Of a stretch of 64,000 nt of DNA, positions 42,515 through 52,069 are shown in pieces (the stretch's first letter is position 1; every line of letters starts with the position of its first letter). The DNA comes from JAGPUQ01 sp036677085 (GTDB taxonomy: Bacteria > Pseudomonadota > Gammaproteobacteria > Pseudomonadales > Porticoccaceae). The position numbers were made by a program, and so were the translations under genes. The notes under the pieces are model-generated. The model made no database searches. It worked only from the letters and a program-made list of their open reading frames with translations, and was not told the DNA's origin. The stretch covers positions 1 through 64,000 of the forward strand of contig JAKFFI010000077.1 in NCBI GenBank assembly GCA_036677085.1, given 5' to 3'.

Positions 42515-42928
42515 TTGTCCGATATCGGTTTTTCCGAACTTCTGCTGGTCGTCGCGATTGCACTCATCGTGATCGGTCCCAAGCGCCTGCCGGAAGCGGC
42601 GCGCTTTCTCGGCTACTGGACCGGCAAACTCCGACGCACGCTGCACACGGCGCGCCAGGATATGGAGCGCGAGCTGGGCATCGACGACATCAAGCGCGAA
42701 GTTCACAACCAGTTGCGGCTGGAGGAGCTGGATGCGGAGCGCAAGCAGGTCGAGGAAACCTTCAGGAGAACCCAAAACCAGCCGCCCAAACCCCTGGCAA
42801 CCCCGCCGCCGGATCCGGATACCCTGGATTTCATTGACGAAGAGCCATCGGAATCCACAACGGAAGCCGGGAGCCTATCCTCATCAGAAACCGCTGCCAG
42901 CGCTGGCGCCAAGTCCCAACGACCATGA
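42515..42928 (+). CDS. tatB: Twin-arginine translocase subunit TatB
   Basis: TatB receives Tat substrates together with TatC. The 137-aa protein begins at a TTG and has MSDIGFSELLLVVAIALIVI and GPKRLPEAAR. The conserved Glu8 separates it from TatA. A long charged helix and a Pro/Ser/Thr-rich tail follow. Its stop overlaps the tatC start by 4 bases. Confidence 0.96.
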   Translation: MSDIGFSELLLVVAIALIVIGPKRLPEAARFLGYWTGKLRRTLHTARQDMERELGIDDIKREVHNQLRLEELDAERKQVEETFRRTQNQPPKPLATPPPDPDTLDFIDEEPSESTTEAGSLSSSETAASAGAKSQRP

Positions 42929-43701
42929 GCGACGCCCCGGAAACCGATCGGGAAACGACGCTGGTGGAACACCTGATCGAACTGCGGAACCGGCTGCTGC
43001 GCTGCCTGCTGTCGATCGGACTGCTGTTCGCCGGTATGTTCCCATTCGCCGACCGAATCTACGATTATGCATCGGCACCCCTGCGCGTCTATCTTCCGGA
43101 AGGCTCATCGATGATCGCCACCGACGTGGCCGCGCCGTTCTTCGCTCCCATGAAGCTGACATTTGTTGTCGCGGTCCTGGCCGCCATGCCGGTGATCCTC
43201 TACCAGGCCTGGGCTTTCATAGCTCCGGGACTGTACAAACGGGAGAGGCACATCGTGCTGCCGCTGTTCGCATCGAGCGTACTCTTGTTCTACGGCGGCA
43301 TGGCGTTCGCGTACTACCTGGTGTTTCCGCTGATATTCGGGTTCTTCACCAGTGTTGGGCCAGAACACGTCGCCGTGATGACCGACATCAGCCGCTATCT
43401 GGATTTCGTCCTGAAGCTGTTTTTCGCCTTCGGATTCGCGTTCGAGATTCCGGTCGCGGTGGTGATCCTGAGCTGGACCGGTCTGGTCAATCCGCAAGCC
43501 CTGGCGGAAAAGCGCCCCTACGTCATCGTCGGCTGTTTTACGGTGGGAATGCTGCTGACGCCGCCCGATGTGTTCTCACAGACCTTGCTCGCGCTACCCA
43601 TGTGGTTGCTGTTCGAGCTGGGAATCGTGTGCGGACGCTGGGTCTACCGCACCAAGACTCCCGACGAAGAAACCACCACACTGGTCGACGAGGGCAACTG
43701 A
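42925..43701 (+). CDS. tatC: Twin-arginine translocase subunit TatC
   Basis: Six-helix membrane protein that binds the twin-arginine signal. The 258-aa protein has LVEHLIELRNRLLR at its cytoplasmic start, then FFAPMKLTFVVA and YVIVGCFTVGMLLTPPDVFSQ, all conserved TatC regions. Last gene of the tat operon; the next gene is convergent. Confidence 0.97.
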   Translation: MSDAPETDRETTLVEHLIELRNRLLRCLLSIGLLFAGMFPFADRIYDYASAPLRVYLPEGSSMIATDVAAPFFAPMKLTFVVAVLAAMPVILYQAWAFIAPGLYKRERHIVLPLFASSVLLFYGGMAFAYYLVFPLIFGFFTSVGPEHVAVMTDISRYLDFVLKLFFAFGFAFEIPVAVVILSWTGLVNPQALAEKRPYVIVGCFTVGMLLTPPDVFSQTLLALPMWLLFELGIVCGRWVYRTKTPDEETTTLVDEGN

Positions 43702-43750
43702 TCGAGTGCCCGGTCAGCGGCCGTTGAACGCCGAGCGACAGGCGCCCGGC

Positions 43751-44932
43751 TCAGCCGATCGCACCTGCCGCCCGCAGCGCCGCGATATCGGCTTCGGAAC
43801 AACCCACAGATTTCAGCACTTCGTCGGTATGTTCACCCAGCGCCGGCGCCGGTCGGCGCACGGTGCAGGGCTCGCCCGCGAAAATCGCCGCCGGCCGCGT
43901 CTGGCGCAGGCGTCCGCCCCGCGGATCGTCGTACTCGATCAATGCGCCGGCATGGCGGACCCGCGGATCCTCGATCACCTCGTCGAGGGTATTCACCTTG
44001 CCGCAGGGAACACCCTCGCGATCCATGCGCGCCACCACCTCCGCGGTGGTCAGGGTGCGCGTCTTGCCCTCAAAGGCCACCAATAGATCGGCGTAGTTGC
44101 TGAAGCGCTCGAAAATCGATGCAAACCGGCGTTCGTCGACCAGATTCGGCAATTCCAGAGCCCGACAGGCGCCCTTGAACTCCTCGTCACCCACCACGAT
44201 GGTAGTGACGAAACCGTCGGCGGTCTCCAGAACCCGATAGAACTCCGCCAGCAGCGGTTTCGGCTGAAACCCCTCGGCACCCACGAAACCGTGGTTCCAG
44301 AAGGTATCCGGCCACAGGAATTGCAGGCTCGCCTCCAGCATCGACACTTCGACATGGTGGCCGCGAATGCGGCCCGACGCGCGCGCGAACAGCGCCGAAG
44401 AAATGGCCTGGGCCGTGGTCAGCGCCGCGATCTTGTCACTCGCAATCGTCTTCACGAGCTGGGGTTTGCCACCATGGCCCTGAGCCGCCGCGAAACCCGC
44501 CGTCACCTGGATTACCGGATCGTAGACGCGCTGATGTGACGCCGGCCCGTCCGGACCGAAACCGGAAATCGACACATAGATGAGATCGGGATTGATGTCG
44601 TGGAGATCTTCGTACCCGTAGCCACTGCGATCGAGGGCGCCCGGGCGCGAGTTCTGCACGAACACATCGGCCGTCTTGATCAACTCAAGCAATGCTGGCC
44701 GCAATCGGGGATTCTTGAGGTCGACGGCCAGCGAGCGCTTGTTGCGGTTCATGGCGGCGTTGTAGCCGGTCACGCCGCCGCGCACGCCACCCACGTAACG
44801 CGAAGGGTCGCCGCGGCCGACGGTTTCCAGCCGGATCACATCCGCGCCCTGATCCGCCAGAATCCCGGTCGCGAAAGGCCCTGAAGCATTGCTGGTTACT
44901 TCAACGATGCGAACGCCTTTGAGTGGTTCCAC
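43751..44932 (-). CDS. CaiB/BaiF (family III) CoA transferase
   Basis: Family III enzymes move CoA between carboxylic acids through an Asp-linked intermediate. The 393-aa protein starts MEPLKGVRIVEVTSNASGP and has NRNKRSLAVDLKNPR, ISGFGPDGP and TIASDKIAALT, in which the Asp fits the catalytic position. It starts at a GTG preceded by cggag. It is more distant from the three copies at 60489-64000 than they are from each other, by eye. The substrate is unknown. Confidence 0.88.
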   Translation of the reverse strand: MEPLKGVRIVEVTSNASGPFATGILADQGADVIRLETVGRGDPSRYVGGVRGGVTGYNAAMNRNKRSLAVDLKNPRLRPALLELIKTADVFVQNSRPGALDRSGYGYEDLHDINPDLIYVSISGFGPDGPASHQRVYDPVIQVTAGFAAAQGHGGKPQLVKTIASDKIAALTTAQAISSALFARASGRIRGHHVEVSMLEASLQFLWPDTFWNHGFVGAEGFQPKPLLAEFYRVLETADGFVTTIVVGDEEFKGACRALELPNLVDERRFASIFERFSNYADLLVAFEGKTRTLTTAEVVARMDREGVPCGKVNTLDEVIEDPRVRHAGALIEYDDPRGGRLRQTRPAAIFAGEPCTVRRPAPALGEHTDEVLKSVGCSEADIAALRAAGAIG

Positions 44933-45051
44933 GACTATATTCTCCGTTAATTATTGTTGCTGTGTTCTACCGGTTCCCTGCTCCGCGTATCCGTTTTCAG
45001 CGGACCGGATTCATGGGACACCCCCGGCCTCCGCGACCGGATCGTTTGTCT

Positions 45052-45237
45052 TCAGAGCGCTCCCATCGTCCAGGCGAACAGCAGCGCGAAACCACTGATC
45101 AGGCTGACGACGATCCATAATACCAGCAGCAATCGCAGCGGACGGAATGGCTGGCGCTCGACCTGATGAATCGGGGAATTGAGATATTCCCGCACCCGCG
45201 CGAGATCCTCTTCCGATAACTTGGGCTTCTCGATCAT
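45052..45237 (-). CDS. DUF3094-family small membrane protein
   Basis: A 61-aa protein starting MIEKPKLSEEDLARVREYLN, with VERQPFRPLRLL and one membrane helix after it. This is the pattern of DUF3094, a gammaproteobacterial family of unknown function. It lies between the CoA transferase and the acyl-CoA dehydrogenase in the same direction, about 40 bases after the latter. Confidence 0.8.
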   Translation of the reverse strand: MIEKPKLSEEDLARVREYLNSPIHQVERQPFRPLRLLLVLWIVVSLISGFALLFAWTMGAL

Positions 45238-45276
45238 CGTGCAATTCCGCCGCTGGGCTCCAGAGAGCCAGGAACA

Positions 45277-47079
45277 TCATTCGAGCAAAAAGGCTTGCTC
45301 GCTCATCGCCATCAGTGATCCGGAACCACTGGCCATGGTCGCCACCAGGGTACGGGTACGCGGCAGGATTTTCTGGTAGTAAAACGCCGCGGTTTGCAGT
45401 TTCGCCTGGTAAAAATCGGTCTCCGCAGTGCCTGCGGCGAGCGCGGCGCTGGCGACGCGCACCGCCCGCGCCCACAGGTACGCAAGCGTGACGTAGCCCG
45501 CGTACATCAGATAGTCGAACGCCGCGGCGCCCATCTCTTCCGGATCTTTGAGGGTGCGAGCGCCGATGTCCCGGGTGATCTGTTCCCACTCCGCCACCAG
45601 ATCCGCCAGTGGTTGCACAAAGGGCCGCAGCGCCGGATCTTCCGCGCAATCGCGGCAAAAGGCGCCGATGCGCTGAAGATGGGGTACAAGCACGGCACCC
45701 TGCGTGGCCAGGACCTTGCGCCCGAGTAAATCGATCGCCTGAATCCCGTTGGTGCCCTCGTAGATCATGGCGATGCGGGAGTCGCGCAGATTCTGCTCCA
45801 TGCCCCACTCGCGGATATAGCCGTGGCCGCCCAGCACCTGGATGCCGAGGCTCGCGGCCTCGAATCCGACTTCGGTGCAAAACGCCTTGGCAATGGGTGT
45901 CAGCAGCGCCAACATCTCCTCGCCCCGCTGGCGCTCGGCGGGATCCTCGGCCAGATAGGCAATATCCACTTCCCGGGCCAGGTACTGAATCAGGAGCCGG
46001 GTGCCTTCCGCGAAGGCCTTGATGGTAAGCAGCATGCGCCGCACATCGGGATGCACGATGATGGGATCGGCGGCACCGGCGGGATTCTTCGGGCCGCTCA
46101 GCGAGCGCATCTGCAAGCGCTCGCGGGCGTAACGCACCGCGCCCTGCAGCGCGCGCTCGGAGTGGGCCACACCCTGTACGGCAGTACCGATGCGCGCGAT
46201 ATTCATGAAAGTGAACATGGCGTTCAGGCCGCGATTGGGTTCGCCGAGCAGAAAACCGCGCGCATTGTCGAAGTTGATCACCGCCGTCGCGTTGCCGTGA
46301 ATGCCCATCTTGTGTTCGAGCGAGCCGCAGGAAACGCCGTTGGCGGCGCCCGCGTTGCCGGCCGCGTCCGGCAGCCGCTTGGGCACCGCGAACAGCGAAA
46401 TACCCTTGGTGCCGGGCGGCGCATCAGGCAGTCGCGCCAATACGATATGCACGATATTTTCCGCCATATCGTGCTCGCCGGAGGAGATGAAGATCTTGGT
46501 GCCGTTGATGCTGTAGCTGCCGTCGGCCTGGGGATCGGCGCGCGTGCGCAGCAAACCCAGGTCGGTGCCGGCGTGGGATTCGGTCAGACACATGGTCGCC
46601 GTCCACTCGCCCGAAATGGTCTTCGGAAGATAGATTTTTTTCAGTTCCTCACTGGCGTGGGCGGTGATGGTGAGCCGTCCACCCTTGGCCAGAAACGGGT
46701 ACATGCTCCAACCCCAGTTGGCGGCGCCGACAAATTCGTTGAGCACGCTCTCCAAGGAGGGCGGCAAACCCTGACCGCCGTATTCCACCGGGCCGGTGAG
46801 CGCGGGCCAGCCACCTGCCATGTACTTGGCATAGGCCTCCCTGAAGCCCGCCGGGGTGCGCACACCCTCCGGGCTCCAGGTACAGCCCTCTTCGTCACCG
46901 CTGCGCCACAGCGGGGCGATTTCCTCTTCACAAAGCTTGGCAACCGCCTCGTATATGGCCGTCACCAGCTCGGCATTCATCTCTTCGCAGCCGGGCAGAC
47001 GCTGCCACAGCGCGGGAAAATCCAGCACCTCCTCGCGGACGAACTGCATGTCCCGAACCGGTACCTTGTAATCCGACAT
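45277..47079 (-). CDS. Acyl-CoA dehydrogenase (DmdC-like, about 600 aa)
   Basis: FAD enzyme that oxidises an acyl-CoA to the enoyl form. The 600-aa protein has the long N-terminal part MSDYKVPVRDMQFV and CEEEIAPLWRSGDEEGC, the FAD-contacting TMCLTESHAGTDLG, and AMIYEGTNGIQAIDLLGRK, where the Glu is the expected catalytic base. A C-terminal domain follows the core. This architecture is that of DmdC/FadE5-type enzymes; the substrate is unknown (a medium or long chain, or methylmercaptopropionyl-CoA). ggag precedes two adjacent ATGs (47079 and 47082). Confidence 0.9.
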   Translation of the reverse strand: MSDYKVPVRDMQFVREEVLDFPALWQRLPGCEEMNAELVTAIYEAVAKLCEEEIAPLWRSGDEEGCTWSPEGVRTPAGFREAYAKYMAGGWPALTGPVEYGGQGLPPSLESVLNEFVGAANWGWSMYPFLAKGGRLTITAHASEELKKIYLPKTISGEWTATMCLTESHAGTDLGLLRTRADPQADGSYSINGTKIFISSGEHDMAENIVHIVLARLPDAPPGTKGISLFAVPKRLPDAAGNAGAANGVSCGSLEHKMGIHGNATAVINFDNARGFLLGEPNRGLNAMFTFMNIARIGTAVQGVAHSERALQGAVRYARERLQMRSLSGPKNPAGAADPIIVHPDVRRMLLTIKAFAEGTRLLIQYLAREVDIAYLAEDPAERQRGEEMLALLTPIAKAFCTEVGFEAASLGIQVLGGHGYIREWGMEQNLRDSRIAMIYEGTNGIQAIDLLGRKVLATQGAVLVPHLQRIGAFCRDCAEDPALRPFVQPLADLVAEWEQITRDIGARTLKDPEEMGAAAFDYLMYAGYVTLAYLWARAVRVASAALAAGTAETDFYQAKLQTAAFYYQKILPRTRTLVATMASGSGSLMAMSEQAFLLE

Positions 47080-47170
47080 CATCGATCTCCAGGTTCGTTG
47101 GCGCGCCCAGTTTAGGCAAGCTTGGCGGCAGGGAACAGCACTCGCCGGCAGTTTCCGGCGACTCCCCGGA

Positions 47171-48361
47171 CTAGGGTTTAGTGCGATCAGCGGGCAAGGC
47201 ACGCCAGGCAACGGCGAGCGCGTCCACCAGGGCGTCCACCTGCGCCGCGCTGTGCGCCGCGCTCAGCGCGATGCGCAATCGGGCCGTACCCCGTGGCACC
47301 GTCGGCGGGCGGATCGCCCCTACCCAGTGACCCGCCTCGCGCAGCCGTTCGGCCATGGCCAGTACGCGGCCGTCGTCGCCAACCGGTACCGGCTGGATGG
47401 GCGTCATCGATGGCAACAGCGGAATTCCCAGCGCTGCCGCTCGGGTGCGAAACCGCGCGATCAACGCGCGCAGATGCTCACGACGCCAGCTCTCCTCCCG
47501 CAACAGACGCAGGCTGGCGCGGGTGGCGGCGGCCACCGCGGGCGGCAACGCCGTAGTGTAAATATAAGTGCGGCCAAACTGGATCAGCGTTTCTATCAGG
47601 GCCTCACTGCCGGCGACAAAGGCGCCGAAGGTGCCGAAGGCCTTGCCGAGGGTGCCGATCAGGATCGGCACTTCATCAAGGCTGAGACCCAACTCCTCGA
47701 CAACGCCGCCGCCACTGCGACCCAGCACGCCGAAACCGTGGGCGTCATCGACCATCAGCCAGGCACCGCGCCCGTCGGCGCGGGCCGCCAGCGCGCGCAG
47801 CGGCGCCAGGTCGCCGTCCATGCTGAACACACCGTCGGTGGCAATCAGGGTGCGGCGCGGCCCGGCCGGCGCGAGCAGGCGATCCAGAGCATCCAGATCG
47901 CCGTGGGAATAGCGCTCGAAGCGCGCGCGACAGAGAAAGCCACCGTCCAGCAGCGAGGCGTGGTTGAGACGGTCCTGCAGCAGCAGATCGCCCTGCCCCA
48001 TGAGGGCGTTGATGGCGCCCATATTGGCCATATAACCGGTCGAGAATAGCAGCGCCCGCGGCCGCCCGGTAAAGGCCGCAAGTTCTTCTTCCAGAGCCTG
48101 GTGCTCGCGGCTGTGGCCGCTGATGAGATGGGAGGCGCCGCTGCCTACCCCGAAGGCTTGCGCGGCACGGACAAAGGCGGCAATGACATCGGGATGATTG
48201 GCGAGCCCCAGGTAGTCGTTGCTCGCGAAATTGACACAGGCGCTCCCCTCGACCCGCACTTGCGCGCCTTGCGGAGTCTCCAGGGTCAGGCGCCGGCGAT
48301 ACAGATTCTCGACCCGGCGCGCGTCCAGGGCGGCACGCAATTCCCGGTCGGGCGAGGTCAC
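47171..48361 (-). CDS. bioF: 8-amino-7-oxononanoate synthase BioF
   Basis: PLP enzyme that condenses alanine with pimeloyl thioester in biotin synthesis. The 396-aa protein has FASNDYLGLANHPDV, GSGASHLISGHSREHQ, DDAHGFGVLG and GTLGKAFGTFGAF with the Schiff-base Lys. Compared with the serine palmitoyltransferase at 9970 it has the BioF-type SRLISG region. The GTG start overlaps the bioB stop, so the two are coupled. bioC, bioH, bioD and bioA are not seen here. Confidence 0.95.
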   Translation of the reverse strand: MTSPDRELRAALDARRVENLYRRRLTLETPQGAQVRVEGSACVNFASNDYLGLANHPDVIAAFVRAAQAFGVGSGASHLISGHSREHQALEEELAAFTGRPRALLFSTGYMANMGAINALMGQGDLLLQDRLNHASLLDGGFLCRARFERYSHGDLDALDRLLAPAGPRRTLIATDGVFSMDGDLAPLRALAARADGRGAWLMVDDAHGFGVLGRSGGGVVEELGLSLDEVPILIGTLGKAFGTFGAFVAGSEALIETLIQFGRTYIYTTALPPAVAAATRASLRLLREESWRREHLRALIARFRTRAAALGIPLLPSMTPIQPVPVGDDGRVLAMAERLREAGHWVGAIRPPTVPRGTARLRIALSAAHSAAQVDALVDALAVAWRALPADRTKP

Positions 48362-49392
48362 CCGGTACGGGCCGCCGCGTCGTACCAGCGCCCGACGGGA
48401 GCCTGGTTTTGATACAGGGGAACATCTGCCTGTTGCGCGACCGGGCCGGCTTCGGGCTGGATGCCCAGCCGGGCAAACAGCGTGCGGTCCGCGTCGGCGT
48501 CAGGATTGGGCGTGGTGAGCAGCTTCTCGCCGTAGAAAATCGAGTTGGCCCCAGCGAAAAACGCCAGTGCCTGGGTCTGCTCGTTCATGGCCTCGCGACC
48601 GGCGGACAGCCGCACATGGGACGCCGGCATCAGGATGCGCGCGACCGCGATGGTGCGGACAAAGTCGAACGGATCCAACGCCTGGGCATCCGCGAGCGGC
48701 GTCCCGGAGACCGGCACCAACTGATTGATGGGCACGGATTCGGGATGGACCGGCAGGTTGGCAAGCTGCACCAGCAGCCCGGCGCGATCCGCGAGGGCCT
48801 CGCCCATGCCGAGAATACCGCCGGCGCATACCTTCATGCCGGCGCGGCGCACCCGGTCGAGCGTCTCCAGCCGATCCTGGTAGGTGCGGGTGGTGATGAT
48901 CTCGCCATAGTATTCCGGCGAGGTATCCAGATTGTGGTTGTAGTAGTCGAGGCCCGCATCGGCCAGCGCCCGAGACTGGGTTTCGGACAGCATGCCGAGC
49001 GTCATGCAGGTCTCCAGACCCAGTGCCTTGACCTCGCGGACCATGTCCAGGACGGCGGGCAGATCGCGGTCGTGGGGAGAGCGCCAGGCGGCGCCCATGC
49101 AGAAACGGGTGGCGCCCTGGGCGCGCGCGGCCCGGGCGCGCTCTACCACGGCTGCCAGTTCGAGCAGTTTCTCCCGTTCGAGACCGGTGTCGTAACGGGC
49201 GCTCTGGGGACAGTATTTGCAATCTTCGGGACAGGCGCCGGTCTTGATCGACAACAGCGTGCTCACCTGGACGGTATTGGGATCGAAGTGCTGCCGGTGA
49301 ACGGTTTGCGCGCGAAACAGCAGCTCGTTGAACGGCAGTGCGAACAGCGCCAGGGCTTCATCTCGGGTCCAGTCGTGGCGGATCGCGGTCAT
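48358..49392 (-). CDS. bioB: Biotin synthase BioB
   Basis: Radical SAM enzyme that inserts sulfur into dethiobiotin. The 344-aa protein has the cluster motif CPEDCKYCPQSARY and later YNHNLDTSPEYYG, KVCAGGILGMGE and NQLVPVSGTPL, all standard. A BirA-type operator lies 60-92 bases upstream. First gene of the bioB-bioF unit. Confidence 0.98.
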   Translation of the reverse strand: MTAIRHDWTRDEALALFALPFNELLFRAQTVHRQHFDPNTVQVSTLLSIKTGACPEDCKYCPQSARYDTGLEREKLLELAAVVERARAARAQGATRFCMGAAWRSPHDRDLPAVLDMVREVKALGLETCMTLGMLSETQSRALADAGLDYYNHNLDTSPEYYGEIITTRTYQDRLETLDRVRRAGMKVCAGGILGMGEALADRAGLLVQLANLPVHPESVPINQLVPVSGTPLADAQALDPFDFVRTIAVARILMPASHVRLSAGREAMNEQTQALAFFAGANSIFYGEKLLTTPNPDADADRTLFARLGIQPEAGPVAQQADVPLYQNQAPVGRWYDAAARTG

Positions 49393-49451
49393 CAGGGAGT
49401 CTCGGGTTGCGCGGCGGGAAGGATCGGGGAATCATATCCGCCGACACCTCG

Positions 49452-49484
49452 CTGTCAACCGTAACCAAGGATCGAGGTTAACAA
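49452..49484. promoter_or_regulatory. BirA-type biotin operator
   Basis: ctgtcaacc (49452-49460) and ggttaacaa (49476-49484) are separated by 15 bases. The BirA operator consensus is TTGTAAACC-N15-GGTTTACAA, so the half-sites match with few changes and the exact spacing. It lies between bioB (leftward) and comF (rightward) and should repress bioBF when biotin is plentiful; comF, starting 18 bases later, could be affected too. Confidence 0.75.
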
Positions 49485-49501
49485 CGCTCAGGACCGCATG
49501 G

Positions 49502-50191
49502 ATGCGCCCGCTCTCGTTCACCCTGTTCCCCGGCCGCTGCCTGCTGTGCGGCAACCCGAGCCGCCGCGCGCTCGATCTGTGCGCGCCCTGCGAAATCAGC
49601 CTGCCCTATCTCGACAGCGCCTGCGGGCAATGCGCCCTGCCGTTGCCCACGCCGGGCATCTGTGCCCAGTGCCAGCAGCGCCCGCCCCCGTATGCGATCA
49701 GCCTGGTACCCTGCCGCCACGCCTTTCCGGTCGATCACATGATCCAGCGCTTGAAATACGGCGGCGAGCTGGCACAGGCCGCTCCCTTGGCGCGCCTGTT
49801 GGCGACGGCGTTGCAGCGCCGGCCGGAAGTTCTTCCCCAGGCGCTGGTGCCCGTGCCGCTACACTGGCGACGACAGGCCACACGGGGGTTCAATCAGGCG
49901 CTGGAGCTGGCACGCCAACTCAGTAAAACCCTGGCCATTCCCGTGCGCACCGATCTGGTCCGCCGCGCCCGCGCGACGCCGCCTCAGGTCGGCATGGCGC
50001 GGACCGAGCGCCGCCGCAACCTGGCGCGCGCCTTCGTCGCCGGCGCGGTGCCGATGCCCGAGCACATCGCGCTGATCGACGATGTCGTCACCACGGGCAG
50101 CACCATGGAAGCTCTCGCCCGCTGCCTGGGACAGGCCGGTGCGGCGCGGATCGAGGTCTGGGCCATCAGCCGCGCCCTGTTGGCAAATTAG
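49502..50191 (+). CDS. comF: ComF-family phosphoribosyltransferase-like protein
   Basis: A 229-aa protein with an N-terminal zinc-ribbon (CLLCGNPSRRALDLCAPC to CGQCALPLP and CAQC) and a phosphoribosyltransferase-type domain with ALVPVPLHWRRQATRGFNQ and LIDDVVTTGST. ComF-type proteins are linked to DNA uptake; in E. coli the GntX homologue has an unclear role. ATG 49502 is in frame with the zinc motif. It is divergent from bioB, as in many proteobacteria. Confidence 0.9.
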   Translation: MRPLSFTLFPGRCLLCGNPSRRALDLCAPCEISLPYLDSACGQCALPLPTPGICAQCQQRPPPYAISLVPCRHAFPVDHMIQRLKYGGELAQAAPLARLLATALQRRPEVLPQALVPVPLHWRRQATRGFNQALELARQLSKTLAIPVRTDLVRRARATPPQVGMARTERRRNLARAFVAGAVPMPEHIALIDDVVTTGSTMEALARCLGQAGAARIEVWAISRALLAN

Positions 50192-50215
50192 CGCGGCGGG
50201 CCGGATAATGCGGCG

Positions 50216-51052
50216 ATGACGCGCACCCATCGGCAATGCAGCTCCGCCAGTCCGCAGAAAACCCCCTGCAACGAATCCCTGTGGCAGACGGTGGTCGCCG
50301 AAGTCCGTGAGCAAGTCAAGGCGGAACCGCTGCTGGCCAGCTTTCTGCACAGCACCATACTCAACCACCGGGATCTGTCCGCCGCACTCAGCTTCCACCT
50401 TGCCAACAAGCTGCACAGCGACATCACCCCCGCGCTCATGCTGCGAGAGATTTTCGACGACGCCTTTGCCGGCCGGCCCGACATCATCGACAGCGCGCGC
50501 TGTGACATCATCGCCACCTACGAACGCGATTCCGCCTGCCGGGATTTCTCGACTCCGCTGCTCTATTTCAAGGGATTTCATGCGCTGACCGCGCATCGGG
50601 TATCGCACTGGCTGTGGCAAAACCGGCACCGCAACCTGGCGCTGGTGCTGCAAAACCGCATCTCGGTAACCTTCGGCGTCGATATCCACCCGGCGGCCCG
50701 CATCGGCAAGGGCATTTTGCTGGATCACGCCACCGGCCTTGTGATCGGCGAAACCGCCGTGGTCGAGGACGGCGTCTCCCTCATGCAGTCGGTCACCCTG
50801 GGCGGCACCGGCAAGGAGACCGGCGACCGTCATCCCAAAATCCGCCGTGGCGTGCTGGTCGGACCGGGCGCGAAAATCCTCGGCAATATCGAAGTCGGTG
50901 AAGGCGCCAAGATCATCGCCGCCAGCGTGGTGCTGCAATCGGTGCCGGCACACGCCATCGCTGCCGGAGTACCTGCCCGGGTAATAGGAACGATCACCGA
51001 CGAGCCCGCGCGCAAGATGGATCACGGCCTTGAGGGTTGTAGCGGCATCTAG
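50216..51052 (+). CDS. cysE: Serine O-acetyltransferase CysE
   Basis: First step of cysteine synthesis from serine. The 278-aa protein has the N-terminal helical region (FLHSTILNHRDLSAALSFHL), then the left-handed beta-helix with DIHPAARIGKGILLDHATG, VIGETAVVEDGVSLMQSVTLGG (in part: GVSLMQSVTLGGTGK) and GVPARVIG. The His in the DHATG motif is catalytic. It starts 24 bases after comF. Its stop overlaps the convergent epmA end by 4 bases. Confidence 0.97.
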   Translation: MTRTHRQCSSASPQKTPCNESLWQTVVAEVREQVKAEPLLASFLHSTILNHRDLSAALSFHLANKLHSDITPALMLREIFDDAFAGRPDIIDSARCDIIATYERDSACRDFSTPLLYFKGFHALTAHRVSHWLWQNRHRNLALVLQNRISVTFGVDIHPAARIGKGILLDHATGLVIGETAVVEDGVSLMQSVTLGGTGKETGDRHPKIRRGVLVGPGAKILGNIEVGEGAKIIAASVVLQSVPAHAIAAGVPARVIGTITDEPARKMDHGLEGCSGI

Positions 51053-52002
51053 CCCTCCGCGAACGCGAGCACCTCGCGGATATGCGACGCACCCAGTAGC
51101 TGCATGAGCAAGCGGTCAACACCCAGGGCGACGCCGGCGCAGGCTGGCAAGCCCGCGTCCAGCGCTGCCAACAGCCGTTCATCGGCAGGCCGAACCGGCT
51201 TGTCCAACACCCTGCGGAGTTCTGCATCCACCGCGAAGCGGCGGCGCTGCTCCGCAGCATCCGTAAGCTCCCAGTAACCGTTGGCCAGTTCGACCCTGTC
51301 GAGGAACACCTCGAAACGCCGTGCCACGGGCACCCCATCCGGAGTATCCACCACCCGCGCGAGTGCCGCCTGGCAGACCGGGTAATCGGTGACGAACACG
51401 ACGCCCGCCGGCAGCCGAGGCTCCACCCTCAGGCTGAACAGCAGATCCAGGCAGATCGCGCGGGGCTCGTCGCGCCAGCGGGACATGGGCTGCCCCGCCG
51501 CCTCCGCGGCCAACGTGCGGAGGCGAATATCGTCCGCACGGTGAAGGTCGACTCCCAGGGCATCGCGAAAGCATGTTCCATAATCCAGCCGCGGACAGGG
51601 CGCCGCGCCCGCCGCGCCCAGGGCGCGCAGCAGGGCTTCCACTTCGTCCATCAGGGCGCGGTCGTCCCAGCCGGGCCGATACCATTCCAGCAGGGTGAAT
51701 TCGGGATGATGCAAACGACCCTGCTCGCCGGCGCGAAACGCCTTGCCGAGGTAATAGATCGGCGCTGGATGGACGGCAAGCAACCGTTTCAGAAAATACT
51801 CGGGCGAACTCTGAAGGTACCCGAGCGGCTCGCCGGCCACCACCAGGTTGTCGATATGCACATCGGTGACGCCGGCGAGACCGAGCGCCGGAACATCGAT
51901 TTCCAGCACGTCGCGGGCCGCAAAGAATGCGCGGATCCCGGCCAGCAGCCGCGCCCGTCGCTGCAGGGCGCCGAATGGCGCCGAAGGTCGCCAATCCGTC
52001 AT
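51049..52002 (-). CDS. epmA: EF-P beta-lysine ligase EpmA
   Basis: Paralog of lysyl-tRNA synthetase that lacks the tRNA-binding domain and attaches (R)-beta-lysine to EF-P. The 317-aa protein has ARLLAGIRAFFAARDVLE, LQSSPEYFLKRLLA, HHPEFTLLEWYRPG and the motif 3 GVALGVDRLLMQLLG. It follows efp on the same strand, with a terminator hairpin between, so readthrough from efp is probably limited. Confidence 0.95.
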   Translation of the reverse strand: MTDWRPSAPFGALQRRARLLAGIRAFFAARDVLEIDVPALGLAGVTDVHIDNLVVAGEPLGYLQSSPEYFLKRLLAVHPAPIYYLGKAFRAGEQGRLHHPEFTLLEWYRPGWDDRALMDEVEALLRALGAAGAAPCPRLDYGTCFRDALGVDLHRADDIRLRTLAAEAAGQPMSRWRDEPRAICLDLLFSLRVEPRLPAGVVFVTDYPVCQAALARVVDTPDGVPVARRFEVFLDRVELANGYWELTDAAEQRRRFAVDAELRRVLDKPVRPADERLLAALDAGLPACAGVALGVDRLLMQLLGASHIREVLAFAEG

Positions 52003-52017
52003 CGCGCGTGCCCCATG

Positions 52018-52045
52018 AAAAAGGGCGGTTGCAGCCGCCCTTTTT
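52018..52045 (-). terminator. Rho-independent terminator after efp
   Basis: aaaaagggcgg (52018-52028) and ccgcccttttt (52035-52045) form a perfect 11-bp stem with a 6-base loop. On either strand the stem ends in a T-run. It lies 25 bases after the efp stop and 16 bases before epmA. Confidence 0.85.
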
Positions 52046-52069
52046 CCGAATCATCCAAACCTGCCGCCC

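Noticed and set aside
47171..48361. Second serine palmitoyltransferase instead of BioF
   Set aside because: It is coupled to bioB by overlap, has the BioF-type glycine/serine region and follows a BirA operator, so biotin synthesis is the better reading.
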